64,000 nt of DNA from Candidatus Tectomicrobia bacterium (lineage in GTDB: Bacteria; UBA8248). This document shows positions 20,535 to 29,260 of this stretch, in pieces. The DNA lies in contig JACPUR010000017.1 in assembly GCA_016192135.1 (NCBI GenBank), positions 1 to 64,000 of the forward strand, in the 5' to 3' direction. The position numbers and the translations under genes are program-made. The notes beneath the pieces are model-generated. The model saw only the letters and a list, made by a program, of their open reading frames with translations. It did no database searches and was not told where the DNA came from. Position 1 is the stretch's first letter. Each line of letters opens with the position of its first letter.

Positions 20535-22079
20535 CTAGAGAGGGATGTTGCCGTGCTTCTTGTCGGGGCGCTGCTGGCGCTTCCGGGAGGTCATCTCCAG
20601 GGCCCGGAGGAGCTCCCGCCGGGTGAAGCGGGGCTCGATGATGGTGTCCACGAGCCCCTGCCCCGCCGCCGTGTATGGCTTGGCGAAGAGCTGGCGGTAC
20701 TCCTCGATCTTCTGCTTCCGCATCGCCTCGGGGTCCGGGGCCTCGCTGATCTCGCGGCGGAAGATGATGTTCGCCGCGCCGTCCGGCCCCATGACGGCGA
20801 TCTCCGCCGAGGGATAGGCGATCACGCGGTCGTATCCCAGCCCGAATCCGCTCATGGCGATGTAGGCCCCGCCGTAGCTCTTGCGGAGGATGACGGCGAT
20901 CTTGGGGACGGTGGCCTCGCTGTAGGCGAAGAGCACCTTGGCCCCGTGGCGGATGACGCCGCCGTGTTCCTGGTGGGTGCCGGGGAGGTAGCCGGGCACG
21001 TCCACGAAGTTGAAGATGGGAAGGTTGAAGGCGTCGCAGAAGCGGACGAAGCGGGCGAGCTTGTCGGAGCTGTCGATGTCCAGCACCCCCGCGAGGTGGG
21101 AGGGCTGGTTCCCGACAATCCCGGCGGGCCGGCCCTCCAGGCGGGCGAAGCCGACCACGATGTTCCGGGCGTAGCGCTCCTGCACTTCCATGAAGTCTCC
21201 GGCGTCGAACACGTTCCGGATGACGTCCCGCACGTCGTAAGCGCGTTTCTCCTCCGCCGGGACGGTCTTCTCGAGCTCAGGGTTGTCGTCGGGCGGCCAG
21301 TCCGTGAGGGGCGCCACGGGGGGGTCGTCCAGGTTGTTGGCCGGGAGGAAGGAGACGAGCTTGCGGATCATCTCGAAGCACTCCCGCTCGTCCCGCGCCA
21401 CGAAGTGGGCGTTGCCGCTCACCGCGCTGTGCACGTGGGCCCCGCCCAGGTCCTCGAAGGTCACCTCTTCCCCCGTCACCGCCTTGATGACGTCGGGGCC
21501 GGTGATGAACATCTTGCTCAGCCCCTCGACCATGAACACGAAATCGGTGATGGCGGGGGAATAGACCGCGCCGCCCGCGCACGGGCCGAGGATGACCGAG
21601 ATCTGGGGGATGACGCCCGAGGCCTGGGTGTTCCGCTCGAAGATGCGGGCGTAGCCGTCGAGGGCGCGGACGCCCTCCTGGATGCGGGCGCCGCCCGAAT
21701 CCAGGATCTGGATGAAGGGGCATCCCGCCTTCATGGCCAGGTCGATGACGTGGACGATCTTTTGGGCGTGAGTTTCGCCGAGGGAACCGCCCAGGGTGCC
21801 GAAGTCCTGGGACGAGACGAAGACGAGCTGGCCGCCGATCCGCCCGCTGCCCGTCACCACTCCGTCCCCCGGGCTGCGGCGCTGGGACATCCCGAAATCG
21901 GCGGAGCGGGACTGGGCGAAAAGGTGGATCTCGGCGAAGCTGCCCGGGTCCAGGAGGACGTTCAGCCGCTCCCGCGCCGTGAGCTTACCCTGCTTGCGCT
22001 GGCGCTCCTCGGAGGCCTTTCCCCCCAGGGTTTCGGCCTCCGCCGTCAGGCGGCGCAATTCCTCAATCGGATCCGGCAT
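20535..22079 (-). CDS. mmdA: Methylmalonyl-CoA decarboxylase alpha subunit (carboxyltransferase)
   Basis: This 514-residue biotin-dependent carboxyltransferase moves the carboxyl group from an acyl-CoA to biotin. It has two crotonase-like halves, with the oxyanion segments DSGGARIQEGV and GPCAGGAVYSPA in the first, and RKSYGGAYIAMSGFG in the second; it ends in KHGNIPL, common to MmdA and propionyl-CoA carboxylase beta chains. Gene order with gamma, carrier and beta subunits favours decarboxylation with sodium export over carboxylation. Size excludes glutaconyl-CoA decarboxylase, which is larger. The start has AGGGGACGCC ahead. Confidence 0.9.
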   Translation of the reverse strand: MPDPIEELRRLTAEAETLGGKASEERQRKQGKLTARERLNVLLDPGSFAEIHLFAQSRSADFGMSQRRSPGDGVVTGSGRIGGQLVFVSSQDFGTLGGSLGETHAQKIVHVIDLAMKAGCPFIQILDSGGARIQEGVRALDGYARIFERNTQASGVIPQISVILGPCAGGAVYSPAITDFVFMVEGLSKMFITGPDVIKAVTGEEVTFEDLGGAHVHSAVSGNAHFVARDERECFEMIRKLVSFLPANNLDDPPVAPLTDWPPDDNPELEKTVPAEEKRAYDVRDVIRNVFDAGDFMEVQERYARNIVVGFARLEGRPAGIVGNQPSHLAGVLDIDSSDKLARFVRFCDAFNLPIFNFVDVPGYLPGTHQEHGGVIRHGAKVLFAYSEATVPKIAVILRKSYGGAYIAMSGFGLGYDRVIAYPSAEIAVMGPDGAANIIFRREISEAPDPEAMRKQKIEEYRQLFAKPYTAAGQGLVDTIIEPRFTRRELLRALEMTSRKRQQRPDKKHGNIPL

Positions 22080-22161
22080 GGCGTCCCCTGTGAATGTGGA
22101 GCCGCTTGATAAGCGCCTTCAGGGCCGAGCCCGCCGGCGTCGTGAGGAGAGGGCCAAGGAT

Positions 22162-22190
22162 GTATTAAAGCTCCCTCCGTTCGTCGTCAA
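22162..22190 (-). promoter_or_regulatory. Predicted sigma-70-like promoter of the decarboxylase operon
   Basis: Reading the minus strand, TTGACG (22190-22185) and TAATAC (22167-22162) are separated by 17 bases, about 80 bases upstream of the mmdA start. The -35 box matches the consensus in five positions, the -10 box in three. No operator or riboswitch was recognised in the leader. Confidence 0.5.
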
Positions 22191-22296
22191 GCCCTCCCGG
22201 GGGCGAGGGGAAGAGCCTCCCGGCGGCCCTGCCAGCGTAATAGGCGGCCAAGGGAGAGGGGCAATCGGCGGGGGCGCTCTTTCCAGGGCGGGAGGG

Positions 22297-23214
22297 TCAG
22301 GCGGCGGGCTGATCCCAGTTCATGATGCCCGCGTGCAGGAGCTGGCCGGGAAGCTGGCGGCCCAGCAGAGACTCGGCCAGGGCCACCGCCTCGAGGAGCC
22401 TGGGGAGGCCGATGCCGGTCTCGACTCCCATCTCGTGGAGCATGTTGACGGTGTCCTCGGTGGCGATGTTCCCGCTGGCGCGGGGGGCGAAGGGGCACCC
22501 TCCCATGCCCCCGGCCGAGGCGTCGAAGCTCTCCGCCCCCGCCTCGAGGCCCGCGAGGACGTTCGCCAGCCCCGAGCCCCGGGTGTTGTGGAAGTGGAGG
22601 CCGAAGCGCGCCTCCGGGAAGCGCCCCTTGAGGTGTTCCAGCATCCGGCGCACGGCGGCGGGATTCGTCACCCCCACGGTGTCGGCCAGCGTGACCTCCT
22701 CGCACCCCATTTCCAGGTAGGCGCCGGCCACGCGCTCCACCGCATCGAGGGGCACCCGGCCTTCGTAGGGGCAGCCGAAGGCGGTGACGACCCCCCCGCG
22801 CGCGGGGAGGCGGGCCTCCCGGGCCATCCGCGCCACCTCGCGCGCCGCCGCGAGCATCTCCTCCCGCCCCGCCCGGAGGTTCTTGCGGTTGAACGCCTCG
22901 CTGGCCGCCACGAAGAGCACGATGCGGTCCACCTTGCATCGGAGCGCCCGCTCCATCCCCCGCACGTTCGGAACGAGCGCCTCGTAGGCCGTGCCCGGCT
23001 GCCGCTCGATGCGGGCCAGCACCTCCTCCGCGTCCGCCATCTGGGGGACGTGCTTGGGGTGGACGAAGCTCGTCACCTCGATCCGCGGCACCCCGGCCGC
23101 GGAGAGAAGGTCCACGAGGCGCACCTTGGCTTCGGTGGGGATCTGCTGCTTCTCGATCTGGAGCCCGTCCCGGGGCCCCACCTCGATGATCGTCGCGCGC
23201 GGGGGGAGGGTCAT
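22297..23214 (-). CDS. Hydroxymethylglutaryl-CoA lyase
   Basis: HMG-CoA lyase splits 3-hydroxy-3-methylglutaryl-CoA into acetoacetate and acetyl-CoA, the last step of leucine breakdown. The signature GGMGGCPFAPRASGN with Cys240, the metal-site FHNTRG (His207, His209) and the active-site RDGLQ (Arg15, Asp16) are intact. It has 305 residues. It begins 6 bases after the upstream hydrolase gene. No other leucine-degradation gene lies in the window, so related aldolase-type lyases remain possible. Confidence 0.9.
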   Translation of the reverse strand: MTLPPRATIIEVGPRDGLQIEKQQIPTEAKVRLVDLLSAAGVPRIEVTSFVHPKHVPQMADAEEVLARIERQPGTAYEALVPNVRGMERALRCKVDRIVLFVAASEAFNRKNLRAGREEMLAAAREVARMAREARLPARGGVVTAFGCPYEGRVPLDAVERVAGAYLEMGCEEVTLADTVGVTNPAAVRRMLEHLKGRFPEARFGLHFHNTRGSGLANVLAGLEAGAESFDASAGGMGGCPFAPRASGNIATEDTVNMLHEMGVETGIGLPRLLEAVALAESLLGRQLPGQLLHAGIMNWDQPAA

Positions 23215-23220
23215 GGCTGC

Positions 23221-24162
23221 TCACCGCTTCAAATGCCGGTCGAAGTAGGCGACGACCTTGGCGGTGGCGTCGAGCTGGACCGGGTCGGGCTCGTACTTTC
23301 CGCTCCGGGCCCGGATGGGATAGATGTAGCCGTGCTCCGGGTGGTCGTAGGACACCCACTCCACGTCTTTCGCGGCCTCTTTCAGGAGCTCGTAGGTCGC
23401 GCGGAAGACCCCCTGGAGGTGGTCCGTCTCCCGCCCCATCACGAGGATGGGGGTGTTGATGGTACGGATGCGCTCCATGGCGATCTTTCGGTCCGTCCGG
23501 GCGAGAATCCTGCCCGCTGGGCCCAGGTCCTCCTCGTCCACCTGGCGCAGCCGGGTGCGGGGGTCGAAGCCCTGGCTCCCCTCCGGATGGAGCACGAGGA
23601 ACTCGTGGGAGGCGGGCTCGCTGGCCACGGCGCAGGCGACGCCGTGGTACTCCGAGGTGATCTTGAGGATCATCTCCCCCCCGTGGCTCATCCCGAGGAG
23701 GCCGACCCGGCCCTTGTCGATGTAGGGGAGGGCCTTCACGTGCTCGATGATGGAAATCTCGTCCTCGTACTCGAGGGGGGAGCGGTTGAGGAGGAGGCGC
23801 TTCGTCCGCACCCCGCGCATGAGCTTCTCGCCGTTGTTGTAGCCGAGCTCCACCTCGGCCCGGTAGCGCAGCCAGGCGCAGGCGTAGCCCGCCGCGAGCA
23901 GGCGCTCCATGATGTAGCCCCGGTTCTGCACCGCATCCCGCACCCAGCGCATGCCCTCGCTCCCGTTCCCCGAGGCGAGGAGGACGACGGGGAAGGGCCC
24001 CTCTCCGTGGGGCTTGCGGAGCCCGATGGGCGTGTAGAGGCCGTCGATGGTTTCCACGTACATGAGGTGAACCGGGATGTCCGAATCCTGCACCTCCTCG
24101 GTGACGACGACGTGCTCCGGGTCGATGCGGGCGGGCGCTTCGGGCTGGGCGGTCTGGGTCAC
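23221..24162 (-). CDS. Alpha/beta hydrolase, dienelactone hydrolase or S9 peptidase-like
   Basis: A 313-residue serine hydrolase with nucleophile Ser159 in GLLGMSHGGEM, probable acid Asp247 (GRETDHLQG) and His277 (DHPEHGY). The substrate is unknown. The start is the GTG preceded by AGGAGGGCTCCC; the open frame continues 109 codons further upstream, but that part overlaps the GH15 gene and is not conserved in style. It lies 38 bases after the GH15 gene and 6 before HMG-CoA lyase on the same strand. Confidence 0.75.
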   Translation of the reverse strand: MTQTAQPEAPARIDPEHVVVTEEVQDSDIPVHLMYVETIDGLYTPIGLRKPHGEGPFPVVLLASGNGSEGMRWVRDAVQNRGYIMERLLAAGYACAWLRYRAEVELGYNNGEKLMRGVRTKRLLLNRSPLEYEDEISIIEHVKALPYIDKGRVGLLGMSHGGEMILKITSEYHGVACAVASEPASHEFLVLHPEGSQGFDPRTRLRQVDEEDLGPAGRILARTDRKIAMERIRTINTPILVMGRETDHLQGVFRATYELLKEAAKDVEWVSYDHPEHGYIYPIRARSGKYEPDPVQLDATAKVVAYFDRHLKR

Positions 24163-24200
24163 GGGAGCCCTCCTGGCTTTGGGGGATTCTCCCGTCCATT

Positions 24201-26030
24201 CTAAGGCGAAGGGCGGCCGGGCGCCAAGGGCTCCGCCTCGCTCTCCGACCTCTGCTCGGCCGGCCCGGTCTTGAGCATCAGATTGTAGGCCGTGTTGATG
24301 AGCGCAACGTGGGAGAAGGCCTGGGGGAAGTTGCCCAGCATCCGCTTGCCGGAGGGATCGTACATCTCGGCCAAAAGCCCCACATCGTTGCGGACGGCGA
24401 GCAGGCGCTCGAAATATTCCGCAGCCTCCTCGTGCCGTCCCTGGAGAGTCAAGTTGTCGGCCAGCCAGAAGGAGCAAAGGAGGAAGCATCCTTCCCCTTC
24501 TTGGATCCCGTCCACCCCGGTGACGGGGGCGTAGCGCGCGACGAAGCCATCCTTCATGAGGCCATGCTGGATGGCCTCCACCGTGCCCAGCATGCGGGGG
24601 TCATTGGCCGGCAGGAAACCCACCAGGGGAAGCATGAGGAGGCTCGCGTCGAGCTCTTTGGAGCCATAAAACTGCACGAAGGAGTTCAGGCCCCCGTCGT
24701 AGCCCCGCTCGAGCACATCCGCCCGAATGGCGTCGCGGAGCTTGCGCCAGCGGGCCACCGGCCCGTCGAGCCCGTGCCGCTCGGTCGCTTTGACCGCGCG
24801 ATCCATGGCCACCCACGCCATCACCTTCGAGTGAGTGAAATGGCGGCGCGGCCCGCGCACCTCCCAGATGCCCTCGTCGGGCTCCTGCCACTTCGACTCC
24901 AGGTGATCGAGCAAGGCACGCTGAAACCTCCAGGCGTGCTCGTCGGGCTCCAGGCCGGCCTTTCGCGCGAAATGGAAGGCGTCCATGATCTCGCCATAGA
25001 TATCGAGCTGGAACTGCTCGTACGCCGCGTTTCCGATGCGGACCGGAGCGGAGCCGCCATAGCCGGGCAGCCACTCCAGCTCGAACTCCGTCAGCCGCCG
25101 CTCCCCCGAGAGGCCGTACATGGCCTGGACCTGGGAGGGCGTGCCCGCCACGGCGCGCAGAAGCCAGTCGCGCCAGCACCCGGCCTCCTCCGCATATCCG
25201 GCGAGCATCAGCGCGTAGAGGGTATAGGTCGCATCCCGGAGCCAGCAGTAGCGGTAGTCCCAGTTGCGGCTCCCTCCGAGCCACTCGGGCAGGGAAGACG
25301 TCGGCGCGGCCACGATACCTCCCGTGGGAGCGTAGGTGAGGGCCTTCAGGGTGAGGGCCGAGCGTATGACCGCCTCCCGCCATCTCCCCTTGCAGGGGGA
25401 TTTGGCGGACCACTCGCGCCACCAATCCTCGGTCTCATGGAGGGATCGGAAGACGTCGGGCGCTCTCGGGGGCGTGACGTACGAGGGATGCCATCTGAGG
25501 AGGAATGGGATCTGCTGGCCTTCGGACAACGTGAACTCGGCGACCGTGGTCAGGTTCTCACCATGCGTCGGCACGGAAGTGGACAGGTGCAGCGTATCCG
25601 GACCTCCTACCGCCACGAGGTCCTCACCATCCGCCCGGCGCACCCAGGGCACGACCGATCCATAGTCGAAGCGGATGATGAGCTGCATCCGCATGGGGAC
25701 CTCGCCCGAAACGCCCTCCACCACGCGCACGAGGTCCGCCTCGGACGTGCGGGGCAGCATAGCGTCCACGACGCGGACCGCGCCGGAGTCCGTCTCGAAC
25801 TCGGTTTCGAGCACCATGGTTTCGCCGCGGTAGCGGCGGCGGGTGCGGCGGACCCGGCCGGAGGGAGCCAGGAGCCAACGGCCGTGCTCGGGCCCTCCCA
25901 GGAGAGCGGCGAAGCAGGCGCTTGAGTCGAACCGCGGGAAGCACAGCCAGTCGATGGAGCCGTTCCGGCCCACCAGGGCCGCCGAATGCAGGTCGCCTAT
26001 CAGCGCGTAATCCTCGATGCGGAGGGGCAT
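24201..26030 (-). CDS. Glycoside hydrolase family 15 (glucoamylase or trehalase type)
   Basis: GH15 enzymes release glucose from alpha-glucans or trehalose. The N-terminal beta-sandwich begins IEDYALIGDLHSAALVGRNG, the form usual in bacterial and archaeal intracellular members. The catalytic (alpha/alpha)6 barrel shows SRNWDYRYCWLRDATYT (254-270), a probable general acid Glu390 in GIWEVRGP and general base Glu513 in EGEGCFLLCSFWLADN. It has 609 residues and no signal peptide. It follows the glucose dehydrogenase-like gene by 13 bases. Trehalase activity is as likely as glucoamylase. Confidence 0.88.
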   Translation of the reverse strand: MPLRIEDYALIGDLHSAALVGRNGSIDWLCFPRFDSSACFAALLGGPEHGRWLLAPSGRVRRTRRRYRGETMVLETEFETDSGAVRVVDAMLPRTSEADLVRVVEGVSGEVPMRMQLIIRFDYGSVVPWVRRADGEDLVAVGGPDTLHLSTSVPTHGENLTTVAEFTLSEGQQIPFLLRWHPSYVTPPRAPDVFRSLHETEDWWREWSAKSPCKGRWREAVIRSALTLKALTYAPTGGIVAAPTSSLPEWLGGSRNWDYRYCWLRDATYTLYALMLAGYAEEAGCWRDWLLRAVAGTPSQVQAMYGLSGERRLTEFELEWLPGYGGSAPVRIGNAAYEQFQLDIYGEIMDAFHFARKAGLEPDEHAWRFQRALLDHLESKWQEPDEGIWEVRGPRRHFTHSKVMAWVAMDRAVKATERHGLDGPVARWRKLRDAIRADVLERGYDGGLNSFVQFYGSKELDASLLMLPLVGFLPANDPRMLGTVEAIQHGLMKDGFVARYAPVTGVDGIQEGEGCFLLCSFWLADNLTLQGRHEEAAEYFERLLAVRNDVGLLAEMYDPSGKRMLGNFPQAFSHVALINTAYNLMLKTGPAEQRSESEAEPLAPGRPSP

Positions 26031-26043
26031 GGGGTTCTCCCGT

Positions 26044-27093
26044 CTATGCGGTGAAATCGAGGATGGTTTTCACGTCCCGCGAGGAATCGCGCTCCGTCAT
26101 CTCGTTCCAGCGGTCGAGCGGCAGCCGCCGGGTGATGAGCCGCCCGAGCCACCGGCGGTCGGCGCCCGCCAGCGCGGCGGCGGCGGCCTCGAAATGGCTC
26201 CGGTTGGCATTCACCGATCCGAACACGGCGTCATTCTCGAGCACGAGCTTGGTGCTCAACCCGCCGACGTCGAGCTCGATGGCGCGCCCCCCGGAGCTGA
26301 TGCCCGTGAGGCAGACGATGGAGTGGGGGCAGTTGTGGCGGATTGCATCCACCACGATCTGAGGTGCGCCCGTCGCCTCGATCACCACGTCCGCCCTGGG
26401 GCAATCCGTCTCGATGGCGCCGGTGTGGTAGAAGGCTCCCAGCCCGGCGGCGAGCTCTGGCTTGATCCCTTTCTCGTTCCGATCGAAGAGGTGCACCTCC
26501 AGCCCCCGCTGCATGCCGAGCAGGGCCGCGAGCAGCCCGATGGGGCCGGCGCCCGTCACCAGCACCCGGCGCGGCTCCCAGTGCGCCCGCCGCCCGATGC
26601 GCTCGATGTGGTCCCAGGCCTTGGCGACGATGCTCGCCGGCTCGAGGAGGACGCCGAGCTGGCCGAGAGCAGGATCCACCCGGACGGCGAAGCCCGGCTC
26701 GATGCGGAAGCGCTGCGAGGCGAAGCCGTGCCGGCCCTTGATGCCCCGCTCGGTGAAGAGCCCGTTGCGGCACATGTCCCACTCGCCGGCGGCGCAGTTC
26801 GGGCAGGGCACGGGGTCGGGCCGGCGGACGATGCCCGTCACCCAGTCGCCGGGCGAGAGGCCGGACCCGGGCGGCGCCTCCCGCACCCGCCCGATCGACT
26901 CGTGGCCCAGGATGAGGTGTCCCTCCCCCTCGGGCGCCTCCCCGTAATGCCCGGCGAGAATCTCCCGGTCCGTGCCGCAGACGCCGACGGCGACGGTCTC
27001 GACGAGGATGGGGCCGTCCCTCTCGGGAGGCTCGGGCACGTCCCGAATCCGTCCGGAATCCGCTTGGCCGGGGATGACGGTGAGGGCTCGCAA
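26044..27093 (-). CDS. Glucose 1-dehydrogenase-like zinc MDR enzyme
   Basis: A medium-chain dehydrogenase of the glucose dehydrogenase type: catalytic zinc ligands Cys39 (GVCGTDRE) and His64-Glu65 (GHESIG), structural cysteines in CPNCAAGEWDMC (97-108) and Rossmann motif GAGPIGLLAAL. The TTG start giving MRALTVIPGQ matches the usual N-terminus (349 residues). An in-frame ATG 31 codons upstream is possible but has its purine-rich site only one base away. With the GH15 gene next in the transcript, a route from glucan or trehalose to glucose to gluconolactone is suggested. Confidence 0.8.
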   Translation of the reverse strand: MRALTVIPGQADSGRIRDVPEPPERDGPILVETVAVGVCGTDREILAGHYGEAPEGEGHLILGHESIGRVREAPPGSGLSPGDWVTGIVRRPDPVPCPNCAAGEWDMCRNGLFTERGIKGRHGFASQRFRIEPGFAVRVDPALGQLGVLLEPASIVAKAWDHIERIGRRAHWEPRRVLVTGAGPIGLLAALLGMQRGLEVHLFDRNEKGIKPELAAGLGAFYHTGAIETDCPRADVVIEATGAPQIVVDAIRHNCPHSIVCLTGISSGGRAIELDVGGLSTKLVLENDAVFGSVNANRSHFEAAAAALAGADRRWLGRLITRRLPLDRWNEMTERDSSRDVKTILDFTA

Positions 27094-27351
27094 TGCGGAA
27101 CGCTCGCCGGCGGCCGGGTGGAAGACGTGCGCGAATCGATCCGGCGGCAGGAATTCCAATTTAACAGCTTGGGGATGGACTTTCATCCCTCCCGTCCCGG
27201 AGGCGGGCCGGAAATCACGCGAAAATGAAAGAATGGGTTTCGTCTGGAAGCCGTATTCGCTTGGGGAGACGCGATCCGATGGGGGTTTTCCCCCCCCATA
27301 TCACGGGCGGAAAAGCCGCATCTTTCCCCGTCCCGCCCCGCAGGGGCGCCT

Positions 27352-28704
27352 TCACACCGTCAAAAAGGCGTAGCGGAAGAGAAAAAGAACCGAGAGGAGG
27401 TAGACCAGGGGATGCGCGTCCCCTGTGCGGTCCGTCACCAGCTTCAGGATGGAATAGAGGATGAAGCCGAAAGCGATGCCCTCCGTGATGCTGAAGGTGA
27501 AGGGCATGATGATCGCACAGAGAAAGGCGGGGAGGTACTCGGTGGGGTCGTCCCAGTCGATGTGCTTGAGGGAGGAGATCATGAACGATCCCACCACGAT
27601 CAGGGCGGGGGCGATGACGGGGTAGAGCACTTTCTTGGGGCCGATGCCGACCCCTCCGCCCACCGTCTGGATCAGGGGGGTGAAGAAGAGCGCCAGGAGG
27701 AAGAGGGCCGAGGTCACCAGGTTCGCGAGCCCCGTCCGCGCCCCGGCCGCCACCCCCGCCGCGCTCTCGATGTAGCTCGTGATCGTCGAGGTCCCCAGGC
27801 AGGCGCCCCCCGTCGTGGCGAAGGCGTCGGCGGTCAGAGCCTCTCGCGCCTTGGGGAGCACTCCCCCCTTCATCAGGCCAGCCCGCTCCCCCACCCCGAC
27901 CAGGGTCCCCACCGAATCGAACATGTCGAGGAAAAGAAAGATGAAGACCGCGGTCCAGAAGCCCGGCTCCAGCCAGCGGCTCATGAGGTCGAGCCGGAGA
28001 AGGGTGGGGGTGATGGAAGGAGGCGCGCTCGTCAGCCCGCGGAACTCGATGAACCCAGTGGCGACCCCCACGGCGGCCGATACAAGCATGCCGATGAGCA
28101 TCGCCCCGCGCACCCGGAGGCTCATGAGGGCCCCGGTCAGGACCAGCCCGAAGATGGTGAGGAGGACCGGGGCGGCCGTCAGCGCGCCCAGGCCGATGAT
28201 GGTGCCCGGCCGGTCGATGACGATGCCGCCGTACTGCATCCCCACCAGGGCGATGAGAAGCCCGATGCCCACCGCGATGGCGTGGCGCAGGGAGGAGGGC
28301 ACGGCGTGGAGGATCTTCTCGCGCAGGCCCACCAGGCTGAGGACCACGAAGGCGGCGCCCGCCAGCGCCGTCGCCCCCAAGGCCTCCTGCCAGCTGTATC
28401 CCAGGCCGCCCGCCGCCGCCGCCCCGCAGACCGTGAAGGCGAAGAAGAAGTTGTGGCCCATGGCCGGGGCCATGGCGATAGGATAGTTCGTCATCAAGCC
28501 CATGAGGGCGGTGAAGGCGGCCCCACCCAGGCAGGTGGCGGCGAGGACGGCCCCCGCGTCCATCCCCGCCTGGGAGAGGACCACGGGCTGAACGAAGATG
28601 ATGTAGGAGAGGGCGAGAAAGGTGGTTGTGCCGCCAAGAACTTCTTGGCAGATGCTGGTCCCGTGGCGCTCCAATTCAAAACGGCGGCCCAGCCATTCGG
28701 TCAT
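27352..28704 (-). CDS. Purine permease, AzgA-like (guanine/hypoxanthine uptake)
   Basis: A 450-residue membrane protein of the nucleobase-cation symporter 2 superfamily, AzgA branch, as shown by GTTTFLALSYIIFVQPVVLS near the N-terminus, the MAPAMGHNFFFAFTV segment and FLFLDMFDSVGTLVGVGERA in the middle. About 12-14 membrane segments are visible. The ATG overlaps the stop of the phosphoribosyltransferase gene by 4 bases. Pairing with that enzyme supports uptake of hypoxanthine or guanine and immediate conversion to nucleotide. Confidence 0.9.
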   Translation of the reverse strand: MTEWLGRRFELERHGTSICQEVLGGTTTFLALSYIIFVQPVVLSQAGMDAGAVLAATCLGGAAFTALMGLMTNYPIAMAPAMGHNFFFAFTVCGAAAAGGLGYSWQEALGATALAGAAFVVLSLVGLREKILHAVPSSLRHAIAVGIGLLIALVGMQYGGIVIDRPGTIIGLGALTAAPVLLTIFGLVLTGALMSLRVRGAMLIGMLVSAAVGVATGFIEFRGLTSAPPSITPTLLRLDLMSRWLEPGFWTAVFIFLFLDMFDSVGTLVGVGERAGLMKGGVLPKAREALTADAFATTGGACLGTSTITSYIESAAGVAAGARTGLANLVTSALFLLALFFTPLIQTVGGGVGIGPKKVLYPVIAPALIVVGSFMISSLKHIDWDDPTEYLPAFLCAIIMPFTFSITEGIAFGFILYSILKLVTDRTGDAHPLVYLLSVLFLFRYAFLTV

Positions 28705-29234
28705 TTCGAGCTCTCGCCGGGCTGGTAGGCGCGGATGTCCGGCAGGGTGCGGAATTCCTCCGCGAAGTCGAGGCCGTACCCCACGACGAAGACGTCCGCG
28801 ATCGTGAACCCGACGTGGTCGGCCCGGGCGTCCACCCGGCGGCGCGAGGGCTTGTCCAGCAGGACGCAGGACCGCAGCGAGGCGGGCCTCCGCGCCAGGA
28901 TGGCCCGCCGGACGGCCGCCATCGTGTGTCCCGTGTCGAGGATGTCGTCGATCAGGAGGACATGCCGCCCTTCCACCGGGCCCAGCGCTTCCGCGCCTAC
29001 CCGGACCTCGCCCGCGCTCTCGGTGGCGTCCCCGTAGCTCGAGGCCGACAGGAACCCCACGCTGACCTCCCGCTTCAAGGAGCGGAGGAGATCCGCGGCG
29101 AAGAAGACGGCGCTCTTGAGGACGACGACGCAGTGGACGGGCCCGGGCGGCAGGGCGGCGTCGAGCTCGCGGGCGAGCTCCCGGACGCGGCGGCGGATTT
29201 TCTCCTCCGGGATGAGCGTCTCGCCCAGGGGCAC
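28701..29234 (-). CDS. hpt: Hypoxanthine phosphoribosyltransferase
   Basis: This 177-residue enzyme converts hypoxanthine or guanine plus PRPP to IMP or GMP. The PRPP-binding motif HVLLIDDILDTGHTM (about 91-105) and the C-terminal DFAEEFRTLPDI are family signatures, and the flexible-loop SYGD (67-70) is present. It overlaps the purine permease gene (ATGA), forming a salvage module. It is the third gene of a minus-strand run beginning with the MocA-like gene. Confidence 0.93.
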   Translation of the reverse strand: MPLGETLIPEEKIRRRVRELARELDAALPPGPVHCVVVLKSAVFFAADLLRSLKREVSVGFLSASSYGDATESAGEVRVGAEALGPVEGRHVLLIDDILDTGHTMAAVRRAILARRPASLRSCVLLDKPSRRRVDARADHVGFTIADVFVVGYGLDFAEEFRTLPDIRAYQPGESSK

Positions 29235-29260
29235 GCCGCCGCTCCTCCGCCAGCCGGGCC

